Notes: generated from the letters alone by a model not told the origin. Shown: positions 7,158 to 16,058, counted from the first letter of the stretch. The stretch: DNA of 64,000 nt from Euryarchaeota archaeon UBA130 (GCA_002505775.1 DAVY01000020.1:1-64000); one strand, 5' to 3'. Program-made: numbers and translations.

Positions 7158-9475
7158 TGTACCGCCTCCTCTGTTTCGTCTTCACTAACCATGAGTCTGT
7201 TGAATAGCTTGCTCAACGTTCCTGGTTCGTTCGCAATGTGCTCGTTGGCATCTGTGAGAACGGGGAGATTGTGGGGGTCGAAGCTTGGGGTTGGAGGGGG
7301 AGAAGTTGTCATCCACTCGAATGACCATCCTCCCCATGGATCGGCTGGTGCGTCTTGTCCTCGGATGAGACTCTTGATCATGTTAGCCACCATGATGAAG
7401 TTGGAGAAGAAGAATATGAAGGCAGAGACAGAGATGAACATGTTCCATCCCGCGGCCTCTATGGGGAGGGCACCCATAGCCTCCTCTGTGGTAACGAAGT
7501 ACGTGTGGTGCCTCCTAGCCATTCCCCAGACTCCAAGCCTGTGCATTGGCCAGAATAGGGCATTGTATGAGATGAATCCTACCAGGAAGTGTAGTACACC
7601 TAGCTTCTCATCAAGCATTTTTCCAGACATTTTCGGGAACCAATAATAGATGGCTGCATAGAAGCCGAAGACGGTTCCACCTACGAGGACATAGTGGAAG
7701 TGTGCCACAACGAAATATGACTCATGGAGGTGAAGATCCATCGCGATGGATGGGAAGAACATTCCCGAGATTCCCCCGAGAGTGAATGTAACTAGGAAGC
7801 CCAAGGTCCAGAGAGTGTGGGTCCTGTATACCAAAGAGCCCCCATGCATCGTCTTAAGCCAGTTGAATATCTTAATTCCCGTTGGGACGGCAACCAGCAT
7901 TGTAGTTAGCATGGTGACGAATCTTAGGGTCGGGCTCATTCCACTGGTGAACATGTGGTGGCCATAGACGATGAAGGAAACAACACCTATTCCCGCCATT
8001 GCGTAAACCATTGATCTGTAACCAAATATCGATCTTCTTGCACTGGTTGCTATTACTTCAGATATGACTCCGAAAGCCGGGACTATCACAACATAAACCT
8101 CTGGATGTCCGAAATACCAGAACAAGTGGCTCCATAGAAGAGGGTCTCCGCCAGCTGAGACATCATAGAATGCTGTTCCGATTACCCTGTCCAGATAGAC
8201 TTGGATAAGGCCTATACCGAATGCTGGGATTGAGAGGAAAAGCATCAGGTTAGCGATGAGTATTGACCAGGTGAAAAGAGGCATCTGGAGCCAACCCATT
8301 CCCGGGGCCCTCATGACAGCAATTGTGGTCAGGAAGTTGATTCCTGTAAGTGTCGAGGAGGCTACTAGCATAATCTGCCCCGCTACCCACATTGTTGTTC
8401 CCATGTGAGCAGTTTCGCTCACGACATATGGAGCATATCCTGTCCACCCTGTATCTGCACCTTGGCCTGAGAAGACACCTGTGAAGATTAGCAAAGCACC
8501 TACTGGTTGTAACCAGAATGACATGGCGTTAAGTCTGGGGAGGGCAAGGTCTGGGGCCCCGATCTGAAGAGGCACCATCCAGTTTGCAAAGCCATTGATT
8601 AGAGGCATCGCGGCAAGGAAAATCATAGTGGTCCCGTGCAGCGTGAAGAACTGGTTGTACTGATCCTGAGTCAGGAAGTCATTTCCTGGAACGGCCAATT
8701 GTATCCTAATCATCATGGCCATTATTCCCCCTACACCCAAGAAGAAAAGACCAGCAACAAAGTACAACGTTCCTACTTTCTTGTGGTCAGTTGTGGTGAG
8801 CCAGTCAGCAATCCAAGGTGCGAAGTATTCCCATGTGAACGATTCAGGGTTAGTCCTGTAAAACACGTACGCCAACGTTAGGACCAAGAGGACCGCTGAG
8901 ACGATTATCAATGTGGTGAGGACAACATAAGGATCAGCTTCCTCCAGTACTAGAACAGGAGGGGATACTTTGGCGGTTAGTCTGTTCCACATGTCGCCTG
9001 AGCTTCCACCGTTGGCGCCATCTGCATTGCCATTGACGGAGTTAGTATGAAGGACGAACTCAACATTTCTATCCGATGATGGGGAGGTCCAAGTCATAGT
9101 CCATGATGTCTGGTCATTGCCTGCTTCTGTGTGACTAACCTCATTCACGCTGTATGACTGGACTGTGGCATCAGAAGGGGATAGCTCACCATCACTGACC
9201 CAAAGATTGAATCCACCCTGATTGATGTTTGAAGGATCTGATGGACCTCCGACGAATGAGACAGTTATCTCGTAAGTCTCCGAGTAATTGTATTGGTCTG
9301 GGAGTCCGGTAATCGAGGGTACAACTTCTGAGCTTGTTACTGCTCCGTGGCAGTTACACCCCGAGTCTTTGACCCCTTGGATGCCATTAGGATAGGAGAC
9401 TGCGGCTGGTGATATCACCAATGCCATGACAAGTGCTGACAAGACCAGCAATGTTCGTGCGGATTTCTTGTTCAT
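7154..9475 (-). CDS. coxA: haem-copper oxidase subunit I with extra N-terminal exported domain
   Basis: A 773-aa protein where normal subunit I has 520-560. Residues 1-27 are a signal peptide; about 28-175 form an extracytoplasmic beta-rich domain starting with GCNCHG; a single helix (about 182-205) follows; the oxidase core starts near 218 (TTDHKKVGT). Core ligands are intact: low-spin haem His in FTLHGTTM, GHPEVY (CuB His, the crosslinked Tyr and the A1-type Glu), YGHHMF (two CuB His), and HFHYVL (haem a3 and a His). This indicates a proton-pumping A1-type terminal oxidase. The extra domain looks like the Reeler/choice-of-anchor type found with CxxCH-containing exported proteins. ATG 9475 follows GGAGATGA. 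Confidence 0.95.
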   Translation of the reverse strand: MNKKSARTLLVLSALVMALVISPAAVSYPNGIQGVKDSGCNCHGAVTSSEVVPSITGLPDQYNYSETYEITVSFVGGPSDPSNINQGGFNLWVSDGELSPSDATVQSYSVNEVSHTEAGNDQTSWTMTWTSPSSDRNVEFVLHTNSVNGNADGANGGSSGDMWNRLTAKVSPPVLVLEEADPYVVLTTLIIVSAVLLVLTLAYVFYRTNPESFTWEYFAPWIADWLTTTDHKKVGTLYFVAGLFFLGVGGIMAMMIRIQLAVPGNDFLTQDQYNQFFTLHGTTMIFLAAMPLINGFANWMVPLQIGAPDLALPRLNAMSFWLQPVGALLIFTGVFSGQGADTGWTGYAPYVVSETAHMGTTMWVAGQIMLVASSTLTGINFLTTIAVMRAPGMGWLQMPLFTWSILIANLMLFLSIPAFGIGLIQVYLDRVIGTAFYDVSAGGDPLLWSHLFWYFGHPEVYVVIVPAFGVISEVIATSARRSIFGYRSMVYAMAGIGVVSFIVYGHHMFTSGMSPTLRFVTMLTTMLVAVPTGIKIFNWLKTMHGGSLVYRTHTLWTLGFLVTFTLGGISGMFFPSIAMDLHLHESYFVVAHFHYVLVGGTVFGFYAAIYYWFPKMSGKMLDEKLGVLHFLVGFISYNALFWPMHRLGVWGMARRHHTYFVTTEEAMGALPIEAAGWNMFISVSAFIFFFSNFIMVANMIKSLIRGQDAPADPWGGWSFEWMTTSPPPTPSFDPHNLPVLTDANEHIANEPGTLSKLFNRLMVSEDETEEAVH

Positions 9476-9486
9476 TCAGTCATCTC

Positions 9487-10236
9487 CTATTGATGGACTA
9501 CCAGTTTCCCCGCCATGACAGAGTGAGCATCTCCACAGTATTCGGTGCAGAGAATTATTTGGTCCCCAACTTCACTGCTGATTGGCAACCAGAGGGTGGT
9601 TGGCCATTCGTATTCTGACGGACCTATCTCTGCCCCATACAGAGTGTCTTCCTTGACGCCCATTCCCAGGAACCACGGGGCATGGGTAACATCCTCAGAT
9701 CTCATATTTGCCAGGTATGTTTCGCCTTTCTTGAGAGAGAGAAGCGGAACTGTCCCATAGACCTCTACATTGTCACTACCTGTGTCGCATAACTCCGTAG
9801 AAAGGTCGAGGCAATCGAATGCCCAGACCCATTGCTTTCCTGTAATCTCTATCACGTGGTAACATTCGGAGGTCACGACCCCATAACCATCAAGTTGGTT
9901 ATTGGAAGATTGGCCATCCTCACACTCTTCGCCATGGTATCCATCCTCACCAGTCTCAGACCATACAGCGTCCAATGGCACCCATGACACATAAGTAAGC
10001 CAGACTATTAGGATAAACGGGGCGACAGTCCAAGCTACTTCCAGCCTCATGTCATCGTTATGCTTCGGGAAAACCCCTACTGCTATTTCATCGGGATTAT
10101 CATAGCCATCCGAATCTTCTGAGCGATACCAGAAAGAGTGATGATAAAGCCAAGTGAAGGTGAAAACAGACACTAATATAGAGATTACAATGTAGTAGTC
10201 CCACAGGCCTTGGAATAGAGAGCTCTGTATAGTCAA
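9487..10236 (-). CDS. coxB: cytochrome c oxidase subunit II (CuA)
   Basis: First gene of the oxidase operon, 249 aa. Two N-terminal membrane helices (about residues 12-32 and 65-90) anchor a cupredoxin domain outside the membrane. CuA ligands are present near the C-terminus in CTEYCGDAHSVM (C230, C234, H238, M241), with the earlier His in THAPWF. The aromatic electron-entry patch is KQWVWAF. An acidic insert (EDGYHGEECEDGQSS) between helix 2 and the cupredoxin part is unusual and contains an extra Cys. Subunit I follows after 11 nt. ATG start at 10236. Confidence 0.94.
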   Translation of the reverse strand: MTIQSSLFQGLWDYYIVISILVSVFTFTWLYHHSFWYRSEDSDGYDNPDEIAVGVFPKHNDDMRLEVAWTVAPFILIVWLTYVSWVPLDAVWSETGEDGYHGEECEDGQSSNNQLDGYGVVTSECYHVIEITGKQWVWAFDCLDLSTELCDTGSDNVEVYGTVPLLSLKKGETYLANMRSEDVTHAPWFLGMGVKEDTLYGAEIGPSEYEWPTTLWLPISSEVGDQIILCTEYCGDAHSVMAGKLVVHQ

Positions 10237-10242
10237 GACACA

Positions 10243-10258
10243 ACCCGTATCGACGGGT
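10243..10258. promoter_or_regulatory. inverted repeat just upstream of coxB
   Basis: ACCCGT (10243-10248) and ACGGGT (10253-10258) form a perfect 6-bp inverted repeat around ATCG, 7-22 nt upstream of the coxB start codon. It lies where an operator or a leader hairpin controlling the oxidase operon could act. Function is inferred only from position. Confidence 0.4.
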
Positions 10259-10355
10259 ACGAATTCCCCTCATAAGGGATACGGATGCGTAGCCTGTGAT
10301 TTTGTTTCATCATGATGGGAAAACTCCTAAGCAAAACCTCCCTTAACGAGCGTCG

Positions 10356-10853
10356 ATGGAGCATAATGACTCTGGCAATGGAGAAATTACCCCTGGTCCG
10401 CATGATAGATTTTCCAGATTCAACAGAGCGGCCAGATCCATCCATGACTCCATAGTTAGAAACTCTCCGATCGAGTATGGGGGGTGCGGTTGCCCTGTGG
10501 TTGTAGAGGGCATTAATGACGTCAAAGCATTGAGAGAACTGGGTTTCATTGGTGATATTGAGAAAGTTAACCGGGGATGGGGCATGCCCAAGCTTGTAAC
10601 GTATCTCTATGAAAAATACGGGATCAGAAATGAAGTTGATGGAGGTGGTTCGATAATACTACTGATGGATTGGGATAGAACGGGAGGGAGGTTACAGAAG
10701 CTACTGAGAGAGCGCCTTGAGTCATTAGATGTGAAAGTAGATGAAGCCCTGAGAATTGAGTTAATGAAGAGTATGAAGCCGGAAGGAAGAACCGTTGAGT
10801 CACTGAGGCCCCATATCGAAACTCTGGTGGGGCTGTTAACATATCACAACTAG
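10356..10853 (+). CDS. small Toprim-domain protein
   Basis: A 165-aa protein with a single Toprim fold: the catalytic Glu in VVVEGINDVKAL (about residues 49-60) and the acidic pair in LLMDWDRTGGRL (about 102-113). Small archaeal proteins of this kind are related to the Toprim of DnaG-type primases and RNase M5-like nucleases; the exact reaction is not known. The C-terminal third is helical and charged. Its stop directly abuts the stop of the convergent Lrp gene. Confidence 0.8.
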   Translation: MEHNDSGNGEITPGPHDRFSRFNRAARSIHDSIVRNSPIEYGGCGCPVVVEGINDVKALRELGFIGDIEKVNRGWGMPKLVTYLYEKYGIRNEVDGGGSIILLMDWDRTGGRLQKLLRERLESLDVKVDEALRIELMKSMKPEGRTVESLRPHIETLVGLLTYHN

Positions 10854-11300
10854 CTACTCAGGGGCCACTGTCATCGTCTCCTTGACAGTATTCAGCACGA
10901 GCTGGGTTAGAGACCTTTCAATTCCATCAATAGACATGACATTCTTAATCAGGTCGTCAAGGTCGTCTCTATCTCTGGCTCTAGCGATGATCATTGAGTC
11001 ATAATCACCCGTGACGTCGTAGACTCCCGAAACCCTGTGGTCCCCAGAGATCTTCTCCTGTATCTCGATTAGCCTACCCTTCTGTATCCTGAGGCCAATG
11101 ACCACGTTGAGGTTCCAGCCTATCTTTTCAGGATCTAGTCTAACTGAATACCCTGTAATTATACCGCTATCTTCCAGCCTGTTTACCCTGTTACTTACTG
11201 TGCCCAAAGCTACTCCGACGATTTCTGAGATTTTTCTCAGAGACGCTCTGCCATCCTCCTGAAGTACTTGTATTATTTTCCGGTCAGTTTCATCAATCAA
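10854..11300 (-). CDS. Lrp/AsnC-family transcription regulator
   Basis: A 148-aa protein with an N-terminal winged helix-turn-helix (residues ~3-60: DRKIIQVLQEDGR, SNRVNRLEDSGII) and a C-terminal RAM/ligand-binding domain (~68-140, with SGVYDVTGDYD). The family senses amino acids or small metabolites and acts as dimers or octamers. The start is TTG 11300, which gives the family's usual N-terminus MIDETDRKI; GGGTGA lies just upstream. Targets cannot be read from the context. Confidence 0.92.
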   Translation of the reverse strand: MIDETDRKIIQVLQEDGRASLRKISEIVGVALGTVSNRVNRLEDSGIITGYSVRLDPEKIGWNLNVVIGLRIQKGRLIEIQEKISGDHRVSGVYDVTGDYDSMIIARARDRDDLDDLIKNVMSIDGIERSLTQLVLNTVKETMTVAPE

Positions 11301-11388
11301 ATAGTCACCCGCAGTGTTGATTGGTGAATGTGGCTAATGAACATATGCTATAAATTAATGAAAATCAATGTTCGCTTGTTCAGGAATG

Positions 11389-13023
11389 TTATCCAATATC
11401 GGTACCCAAGCCTCTTTGAGACATCCTAATCATTACTTCTTTATCGTTGACCATCAGAGTGACCCTTTCGCCAACCCACACAGGTATTGCATCTGTCCCT
11501 GAGACTAGGATATGCCCACCAGAAATATCACTTGAAATGCCTATCTCTTCTTTAGTCAGAGACTTTCTAAGTAGTAGATCATCTAGTAAATCTCCGCTTA
11601 TATCTGTAACTCCAGTGGAGAGTGTCTTGGAGAATTCCTGACAGGCCTTTCCAACCACTCTGTCAATCTGCCCGTTCCTTATCCTAGCCAGCTCCATTCC
11701 AAGATGAACTACTCTAAGGGGCCTCCACCTGCCCCCTGGTATGGCTACTTTGCCGTTTCTGATTGTCCTTCCAGATGACCAGACAGACCTTGCTTCTGGA
11801 TTTGCCCAAAGTACTTTCTTTCCCCTGAGCCAAAGCTCATCTGGAGCAGCCCCCCATTTCTGCTCAATTGTTTTCCTGAGAGATTTCTCTATTGGCTGAG
11901 GAGAGATGGGGATATCTGGTTTGACAGAATCTGAACGCTTGGCAGATTCCACATCTACAAGCCCAGTCGAGGCATCTTGGGACTTCTGCATGACTGAAAT
12001 GAAGAATCCCCCTCCTCCAATATCGTCATTCCAAATTCTCATACAATTAGCTAAAGACTCTGAAACTCTATTTTCCTTTGGAGGTAGCATTGAGTCTTTC
12101 AAGATAATATCTGTGGAGGGATTCGCATCGGAGTCTAGGCTATCCCATGATTGGAGCCCCCTCCTTCCCGGAAGCTCGGGGAGAATCTCTGAGACAGGAA
12201 TCAGTTCAATATCTGGATCCGATCTGATGACCTCGGCTACTACGGCCTCATTCTCCACAGGATCCAAGGAGCACGTCGAGTAGACTATTCTCCCCCCTGG
12301 CCTAGTCAGTCTTACAGCCTTCCTGAGAAGTTCTATCTGAAGGTCATGCAGTGACCTGCCTCCTTCTGGGGTCCACTTTTGCCATACTTCCGGATTCTTC
12401 CTGGTAGTAGCTGATCCGGTACATGGGGCATCCACCAGAACCTTGTCAAAACCATGATTTGGCATATTTGGGAGATGCCTGCCGTCATGATTGATAATCA
12501 CAGCAGATTTCGAGCCGTGCCTGTGAACATTGGAAACCAAAGTGTTTGCCCTGGAGTTTGAAATCTCATTGGCGAATACAACCCCACCCTCTCCTAGACA
12601 CTCAGAGATTTGAGTCGTTTTTGATCCAGGAGAAGCACACATATCGAGTACGTAATCGCCCGTAGATACCTGTAGTGCCAATACAGGTATCATCGATACA
12701 ATCTCTTGACGTGTGATTCTACCTGTCTCATGGAGAGCTATCAGCATCTCTCTCGCCTTGCCCTCCGCGAGCCCTCTGCTGAATGGCATCTCCCACGCCG
12801 TTCCGGGTCCCTTAAACCAAGGCACGGGCTTTCCGCCCTGTTCTGAAATCCATTCCTCAACCCATTTACTGTCAGTTCTCAATGGGTTTACTCTAACAGT
12901 CTCTGGCAGCCGTTCGAAGGAACCCTCTAACCAGCTGTCTGGGTCCTTTCTCCAAGAGGACACTGCCTTCAAGAGGAGGCTGGAAGAAGCGAGCTCTGAC
13001 CATGACTTCTGTGAGTCCACCAC
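11389..13023 (-). CDS. NOL1/NOP2/Sun (NSUN) RNA m5C methyltransferase
   Basis: A SAM-dependent RNA cytosine-C5 methyltransferase, 544 aa. Motif I is DMCASPGSKTTQ (about residue 125), motif IV is DAPCTGSATTRKNP (about 195) and motif VI is YSTCSLDPVENE (about 248); both catalytic cysteines (PC and TC) are present. The C-terminal ~170 residues after a Ser/Asp-rich linker probably bind RNA, as in longer NSUN proteins with a PUA-like tail. The substrate (rRNA or tRNA) is not determinable. Confidence 0.92.
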   Translation of the reverse strand: MVDSQKSWSELASSSLLLKAVSSWRKDPDSWLEGSFERLPETVRVNPLRTDSKWVEEWISEQGGKPVPWFKGPGTAWEMPFSRGLAEGKAREMLIALHETGRITRQEIVSMIPVLALQVSTGDYVLDMCASPGSKTTQISECLGEGGVVFANEISNSRANTLVSNVHRHGSKSAVIINHDGRHLPNMPNHGFDKVLVDAPCTGSATTRKNPEVWQKWTPEGGRSLHDLQIELLRKAVRLTRPGGRIVYSTCSLDPVENEAVVAEVIRSDPDIELIPVSEILPELPGRRGLQSWDSLDSDANPSTDIILKDSMLPPKENRVSESLANCMRIWNDDIGGGGFFISVMQKSQDASTGLVDVESAKRSDSVKPDIPISPQPIEKSLRKTIEQKWGAAPDELWLRGKKVLWANPEARSVWSSGRTIRNGKVAIPGGRWRPLRVVHLGMELARIRNGQIDRVVGKACQEFSKTLSTGVTDISGDLLDDLLLRKSLTKEEIGISSDISGGHILVSGTDAIPVWVGERVTLMVNDKEVMIRMSQRGLGTDIG

Positions 13024-13149
13024 GTGCGTCGGAAACAGCGTCAGCGAATCAATGGCTCGTATGCTTGGCTTTGAATCTCATAGTGACAAACAGGTTTCCT
13101 CGCGCAGAAAATCTGTAAACGGTTAAACATCAGATGAGTCACTCAGGGT

Positions 13150-13164
13150 TTGCGGCGTTGCCGC
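13150..13164. repeat. perfect 6-bp inverted repeat with 3-nt loop
   Basis: TGCGGC at 13150-13155 and GCCGCA at 13159-13164 surround GTT. It lies in the intergenic space 12 nt before the ATG of the following gene, so it could be a leader hairpin or a protein-binding site. Similar short repeats occur at 17052-17069 and 37354-37368. Confidence 0.4.
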
Positions 13165-13176
13165 AGATGGGATGCT

Positions 13177-13533
13177 ATGAGAACACTTAGGAGAAGAATT
13201 TCAAGAAATGCAGGAGAGCCAGTGAGTTTAGATCAGGGTAAGTCAACAAGAAAGTTGGTTGAACTGGTGGAAAGGGCACAAGCCAATGGTTTGGAGCAAG
13301 GGCCCCTCACGCCAGTCGAGGCTTTGGTGACTATTGAGGGAGAGGACTGGGTCTGGCAGATAGTTGATCATGAGGTACTAGAGATGCTGAGTCATAGACT
13401 CGTATTCCAGAGTGACGTCGGGTCTAGAAGAGAGATACTGATGACTGCTGGGCTGGAGACGGCAGTGAATGCAGCTTCAAAGATTGTTGAGTTAGACGGT
13501 GGATGCGTACTAATCGAGACCTTAGAGCCGTGA
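13177..13533 (+). CDS. unknown protein, 118 aa
   Basis: Not recognised. The start is put at ATG 13177 (MRTLRRRISRN), because the upstream in-frame TTG would put the hairpin at 13150-13164 inside the gene. The N-terminus is basic; the rest is mixed alpha/beta with VEALVTIEGEDWVWQIVDHEVLE and a hydrophobic C-terminal strand (GGCVLIETLEP). It is soluble, with no signal peptide. It is divergent from the NSUN gene and lies 48 nt before Sec61-beta. Confidence 0.6.
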   Translation: MRTLRRRISRNAGEPVSLDQGKSTRKLVELVERAQANGLEQGPLTPVEALVTIEGEDWVWQIVDHEVLEMLSHRLVFQSDVGSRREILMTAGLETAVNAASKIVELDGGCVLIETLEP

Positions 13534-13550
13534 ATTGAGCGTTAGCGGGC

Positions 13551-13577
13551 TTGAAATAGTGTGGGTAGGTCCGGCGG
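13551..13577 (+). promoter_or_regulatory. promoter of Sec61-beta (TTGAAATA + GGTCCGGCG)
   Basis: TTGAAATA at 13551-13558, and a GGTC-CGGCG element starting 14 nt after the AAATA of the box. The ATG at 13582 is 28 nt from AAATA, about the distance from an archaeal TATA box to its start site, so the transcript should be leaderless. Same arrangement as at 23490, 29518, 45265, 55555 and 56807. Confidence 0.65.
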
Positions 13578-13581
13578 TTCG

Positions 13582-13773
13582 ATGGCGAAGGAAAAGAAGG
13601 GTAGCGGGATTCAGCAAGCCGCTGGACTAATCAGATACTTCGACGAGGAGTCTGAGGATGCTATCCAGATATCCAAGACGATGATTTACGTGGCCTGCTT
13701 TGTTTTCTCAATCACCATATACCTAGCCAACCACAATGTATTGTCTTGGCTGGCTGATACAATCGGTCTTTGA
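13582..13773 (+). CDS. Sec61-beta (archaeal SecG-equivalent) translocon subunit
   Basis: A 63-aa tail-anchored subunit of the protein-conducting channel. A basic N-terminus (MAKEKKGSG) is followed by the family signature AGLIRYFDEES (about residues 14-24), then a single membrane helix (about 36-58). ATG 13582 gives the expected N-terminus and sits at leaderless distance from the upstream promoter box. Its stop is 1 nt from the stop of the convergent gene. SecE of the same complex is at 55.6 kb under the same promoter motif. Confidence 0.9.
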   Translation: MAKEKKGSGIQQAAGLIRYFDEESEDAIQISKTMIYVACFVFSITIYLANHNVLSWLADTIGL

Positions 13774-13774
13774 G

Positions 13775-14569
13775 CTATTCCTCTGACAAATCTACAAACG
13801 GTATCTCATCAGATTGCTCCCCTCTCAGCGAGGCCTTCACTGATTCATATTCAGAGGAGAGGACCTCGGTACTGGGATCTGCCTCGATGAGGGCGCTATT
13901 CGCTCTTCCTAGAGCCCTTTCCACAGCGGGAGCGTTCCTATCCTCCAATGCCTTCCTAGCTTCCTGCAGATCCATAATTGCCTTCTCTAGTGCTTCTTCA
14001 TCTCCACCTGTGTTGGAGAGGAAATCGGCCCTCTCCTGAAGCTCGAGGATATTTGACCGCATGTCTTCAGATGCCCATTGGACTAGTTCCATCCAGTTTC
14101 TCCTGTGTTCCTCTGATGAAATCCCGGTGACTCTCTCGAATCTTCTAAGACGGTATGGTTCCCAAGGGTTCCTACCCAGGGATGCTACGACGTCATGGAT
14201 ACAACGGGCCCTGAGGGAGAGTGGTCCAATAATCTCAATTTTATTGAAGAAGCACCTGGCGAAGAGTCCCATTCCCCAGTATGAGTCACTGGTAATGCTT
14301 ACAGAAAGCTGTCCTGATCTAGATTCTAATTTCCACCTTTGCTCATCGTAACCAGGCTGCGATGAGAAAGTTGGAGGATCATGAGGGCCCAGGGACCTCA
14401 AGATAGCTTTGGCCACATCACCAAGAAATACTTGGCTTCCGTTTCCGGGCCATGACTCGGGTCTGAGATAACCCTCTCCGTCAATCTTCATCCTAGGGTC
14501 CCCCTGCATAACTTGGGCAAACAGCACTGATCTGAGTGGATCAGAAACTACTCCCAGGTCCTCGTCCAT
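13775..14569 (-). CDS. unknown protein, 264 aa
   Basis: Not recognised. The N-terminal ~150 residues look globular (QVMQGDPRMKIDGEGYLRPE, IEIIGPLSLRARCIHDVVAS). From ~165 to ~250 it is predicted helical and Glu/Ala-rich (ELQERADFL, EKAIMDLQEARKALEDR), ending in an acidic tail (FVDLSEE). No signal peptide or membrane segment. ATG at 14569. It converges on Sec61-beta. Confidence 0.7.
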   Translation of the reverse strand: MDEDLGVVSDPLRSVLFAQVMQGDPRMKIDGEGYLRPESWPGNGSQVFLGDVAKAILRSLGPHDPPTFSSQPGYDEQRWKLESRSGQLSVSITSDSYWGMGLFARCFFNKIEIIGPLSLRARCIHDVVASLGRNPWEPYRLRRFERVTGISSEEHRRNWMELVQWASEDMRSNILELQERADFLSNTGGDEEALEKAIMDLQEARKALEDRNAPAVERALGRANSALIEADPSTEVLSSEYESVKASLRGEQSDEIPFVDLSEE

Positions 14570-14643
14570 GTATTCTGCTGGAGGGCTTTGTTCAAGGTTA
14601 CTTGCCCAGTAATTGCTAAGTTCCTCCCCATATCTCGAATTTT

Positions 14644-14838
14644 ATGCCTCGAAGGAAGTATGGACGTCTTCAGAAGGTAGTCGACCATCCTCCTCGAGAT
14701 AATTGCAGCAGATGCAGATCTGGTAAACATTGTCCGATTCCGGGCCATCAGGGAAATGGTTCGGGAGCGAGGAGGGATTGGAAGGGTCCTGATTCTGTGG
14801 ATAAGCGTGCCAACAAGAAGAATCCAGCAAAGAAGTAG
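14644..14838 (+). CDS. small basic Cys/His protein, 64 aa
   Basis: Not recognised. The product is strongly basic, with a possible zinc site CSRCRSGKHCPIPGH (residues ~21-35) and a Lys-rich tail (VDKRANKKNPAKK), suggesting nucleic-acid or ribosome binding. The ATG at 14644 lies in AATTTTATG. Its stop directly abuts the stop of convergent xerA, as at many other junctions here, which supports it as real. It could still be a chance frame. Confidence 0.5.
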   Translation: MPRRKYGRLQKVVDHPPRDNCSRCRSGKHCPIPGHQGNGSGARRDWKGPDSVDKRANKKNPAKK

Positions 14839-15924
14839 TCAGTCGAATGTGCTTGCTATTTCCTCTAACTGATCCACCATTACCTTTGGACTTCCACTCT
14901 GGGGTTGCTTGCTGATGTGAGGAGAGTTCTGAGCCCTGTGGTATATCTCTCTCAATGTCTGATCGCCAATCTCAAGGTATACTCTGGTCGTCGCGATGCT
15001 AGAGTGCCCGAGAAGCCTCTGGATTGTAACAAGATCAGCACCTCTTTCGAGAAGTCCGGTTGCGAATGTATGCCTCAGAGTATGCGGGCTTAATCTCGAA
15101 CGGGGTATGTCTGATGCGTCTGCAAGTTTGTCAATTAGCTTCTGAACAGAACGAGGATTCATTCTTCTTCCTCTGCTTGAAAGAAGTAGTGCTCTCTCAT
15201 TATCATCTGTCCCGGTCAATCTCGCTCTGGATTTTCTAATGGGTAACCACGATTCGACAGCTCTTACAGTGGCGTCCGTGAATAATACTGTTCGGTCCTT
15301 CTCCCCTTTCCCGCCTATTACCAGTGCCGATTGATCGTCCAGGTCCATGTCCTCTATGTCGAGTCCACAGAGCTCTGAAACCCTCAGTCCTGTGTCCAGA
15401 AGAATAGTCACGATTGGGAATGCCAGAGGATCTTCTGATTTCCCTGAAGCGTCTCTGAGCCTCGATAGCTCTGACCTGCCAAGTGTGCGCGGAAGGGACT
15501 TTCTTTTCGATGGCCTCTGTATCCAGTCAGGAACGACATGACCAAGCCACCTTAGGAGGTGAGAGACAGCCGCTATCCTAGCATTCAGAGATGATGGGCT
15601 AAGTTCTCCAAGGGTGTTCATCCAAGAGTCCATTCGGCCTCTATCTGGATTTGCCCTCTTGTGGAACTCGGTTACCGAAATCTTGGAGATGTCTTCCCAA
15701 GAATATTCTTTCTCCCCTGGAAGTCTAATAGTGCTGAACGTTCTGGCAGATAATGTGTAAGCTCTAATCGTGTGCTTACTCTTCTTCTCGACTCTCAATT
15801 GCTGTACCCAGCAATCGTACCAAGGGAGTGTGGAAAGGCGATGAAGTCTTAGCGGGATTGTCGGATTTTGATTCGAAAGAATCGGTCTTTGTGATTCTAT
15901 TCCGTATCCCTCTCGGTAAGCCAT
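14839..15924 (-). CDS. xerA: tyrosine recombinase, XerC/XerD/XerA type
   Basis: A 361-aa site-specific recombinase. The N-terminal SAM-like core-binding domain covers ~32-145 (KSKHTIRAYTLSARTF). The catalytic domain holds the full set: Arg in TGLRVSELCG, Lys in GGKGEKDRTV, HTLRHTFA (His and Arg), His in LLGHSS and nucleophile Tyr in TRVYLE. Archaeal XerA resolves chromosome dimers; no phage or IS genes lie around it, which favours that housekeeping role. A core site was not identified. Confidence 0.9.
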   Translation of the reverse strand: MAYREGYGIESQRPILSNQNPTIPLRLHRLSTLPWYDCWVQQLRVEKKSKHTIRAYTLSARTFSTIRLPGEKEYSWEDISKISVTEFHKRANPDRGRMDSWMNTLGELSPSSLNARIAAVSHLLRWLGHVVPDWIQRPSKRKSLPRTLGRSELSRLRDASGKSEDPLAFPIVTILLDTGLRVSELCGLDIEDMDLDDQSALVIGGKGEKDRTVLFTDATVRAVESWLPIRKSRARLTGTDDNERALLLSSRGRRMNPRSVQKLIDKLADASDIPRSRLSPHTLRHTFATGLLERGADLVTIQRLLGHSSIATTRVYLEIGDQTLREIYHRAQNSPHISKQPQSGSPKVMVDQLEEIASTFD

Positions 15925-16058
15925 GTCCTCGCCTCCAACCGCAAGCGGCTGTGCATCCCTGTCCCTTAGGACGTCGCCAAGTAGACTACCGAGGTATTGA
16001 ATGCTTCTCTAAATCGAGAGTCCAATGTTTAGATTTGAATAGATAGGACAAATTGCCG
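15925..16058. other. intergenic, 134 nt upstream of xerA
   Basis: Lies between the xerA start and the stop of the RimK-like gene, both on the minus strand, so it should hold the xerA promoter. No motif of the 14-nt type and no convincing hairpin were seen. Confidence 0.5.

Noticed and set aside
7000..7160. Separate start for subunit III at an internal ATG
   Set aside because: The TTG with GGAGG spacing yields the family's His-rich N-terminus; internal ATG codons would remove the first helix.
14839..15924. Integrase of a mobile element or provirus
   Set aside because: No phage, plasmid or IS genes, no att-like repeat at a tRNA nearby, and the sequence fits housekeeping XerA.
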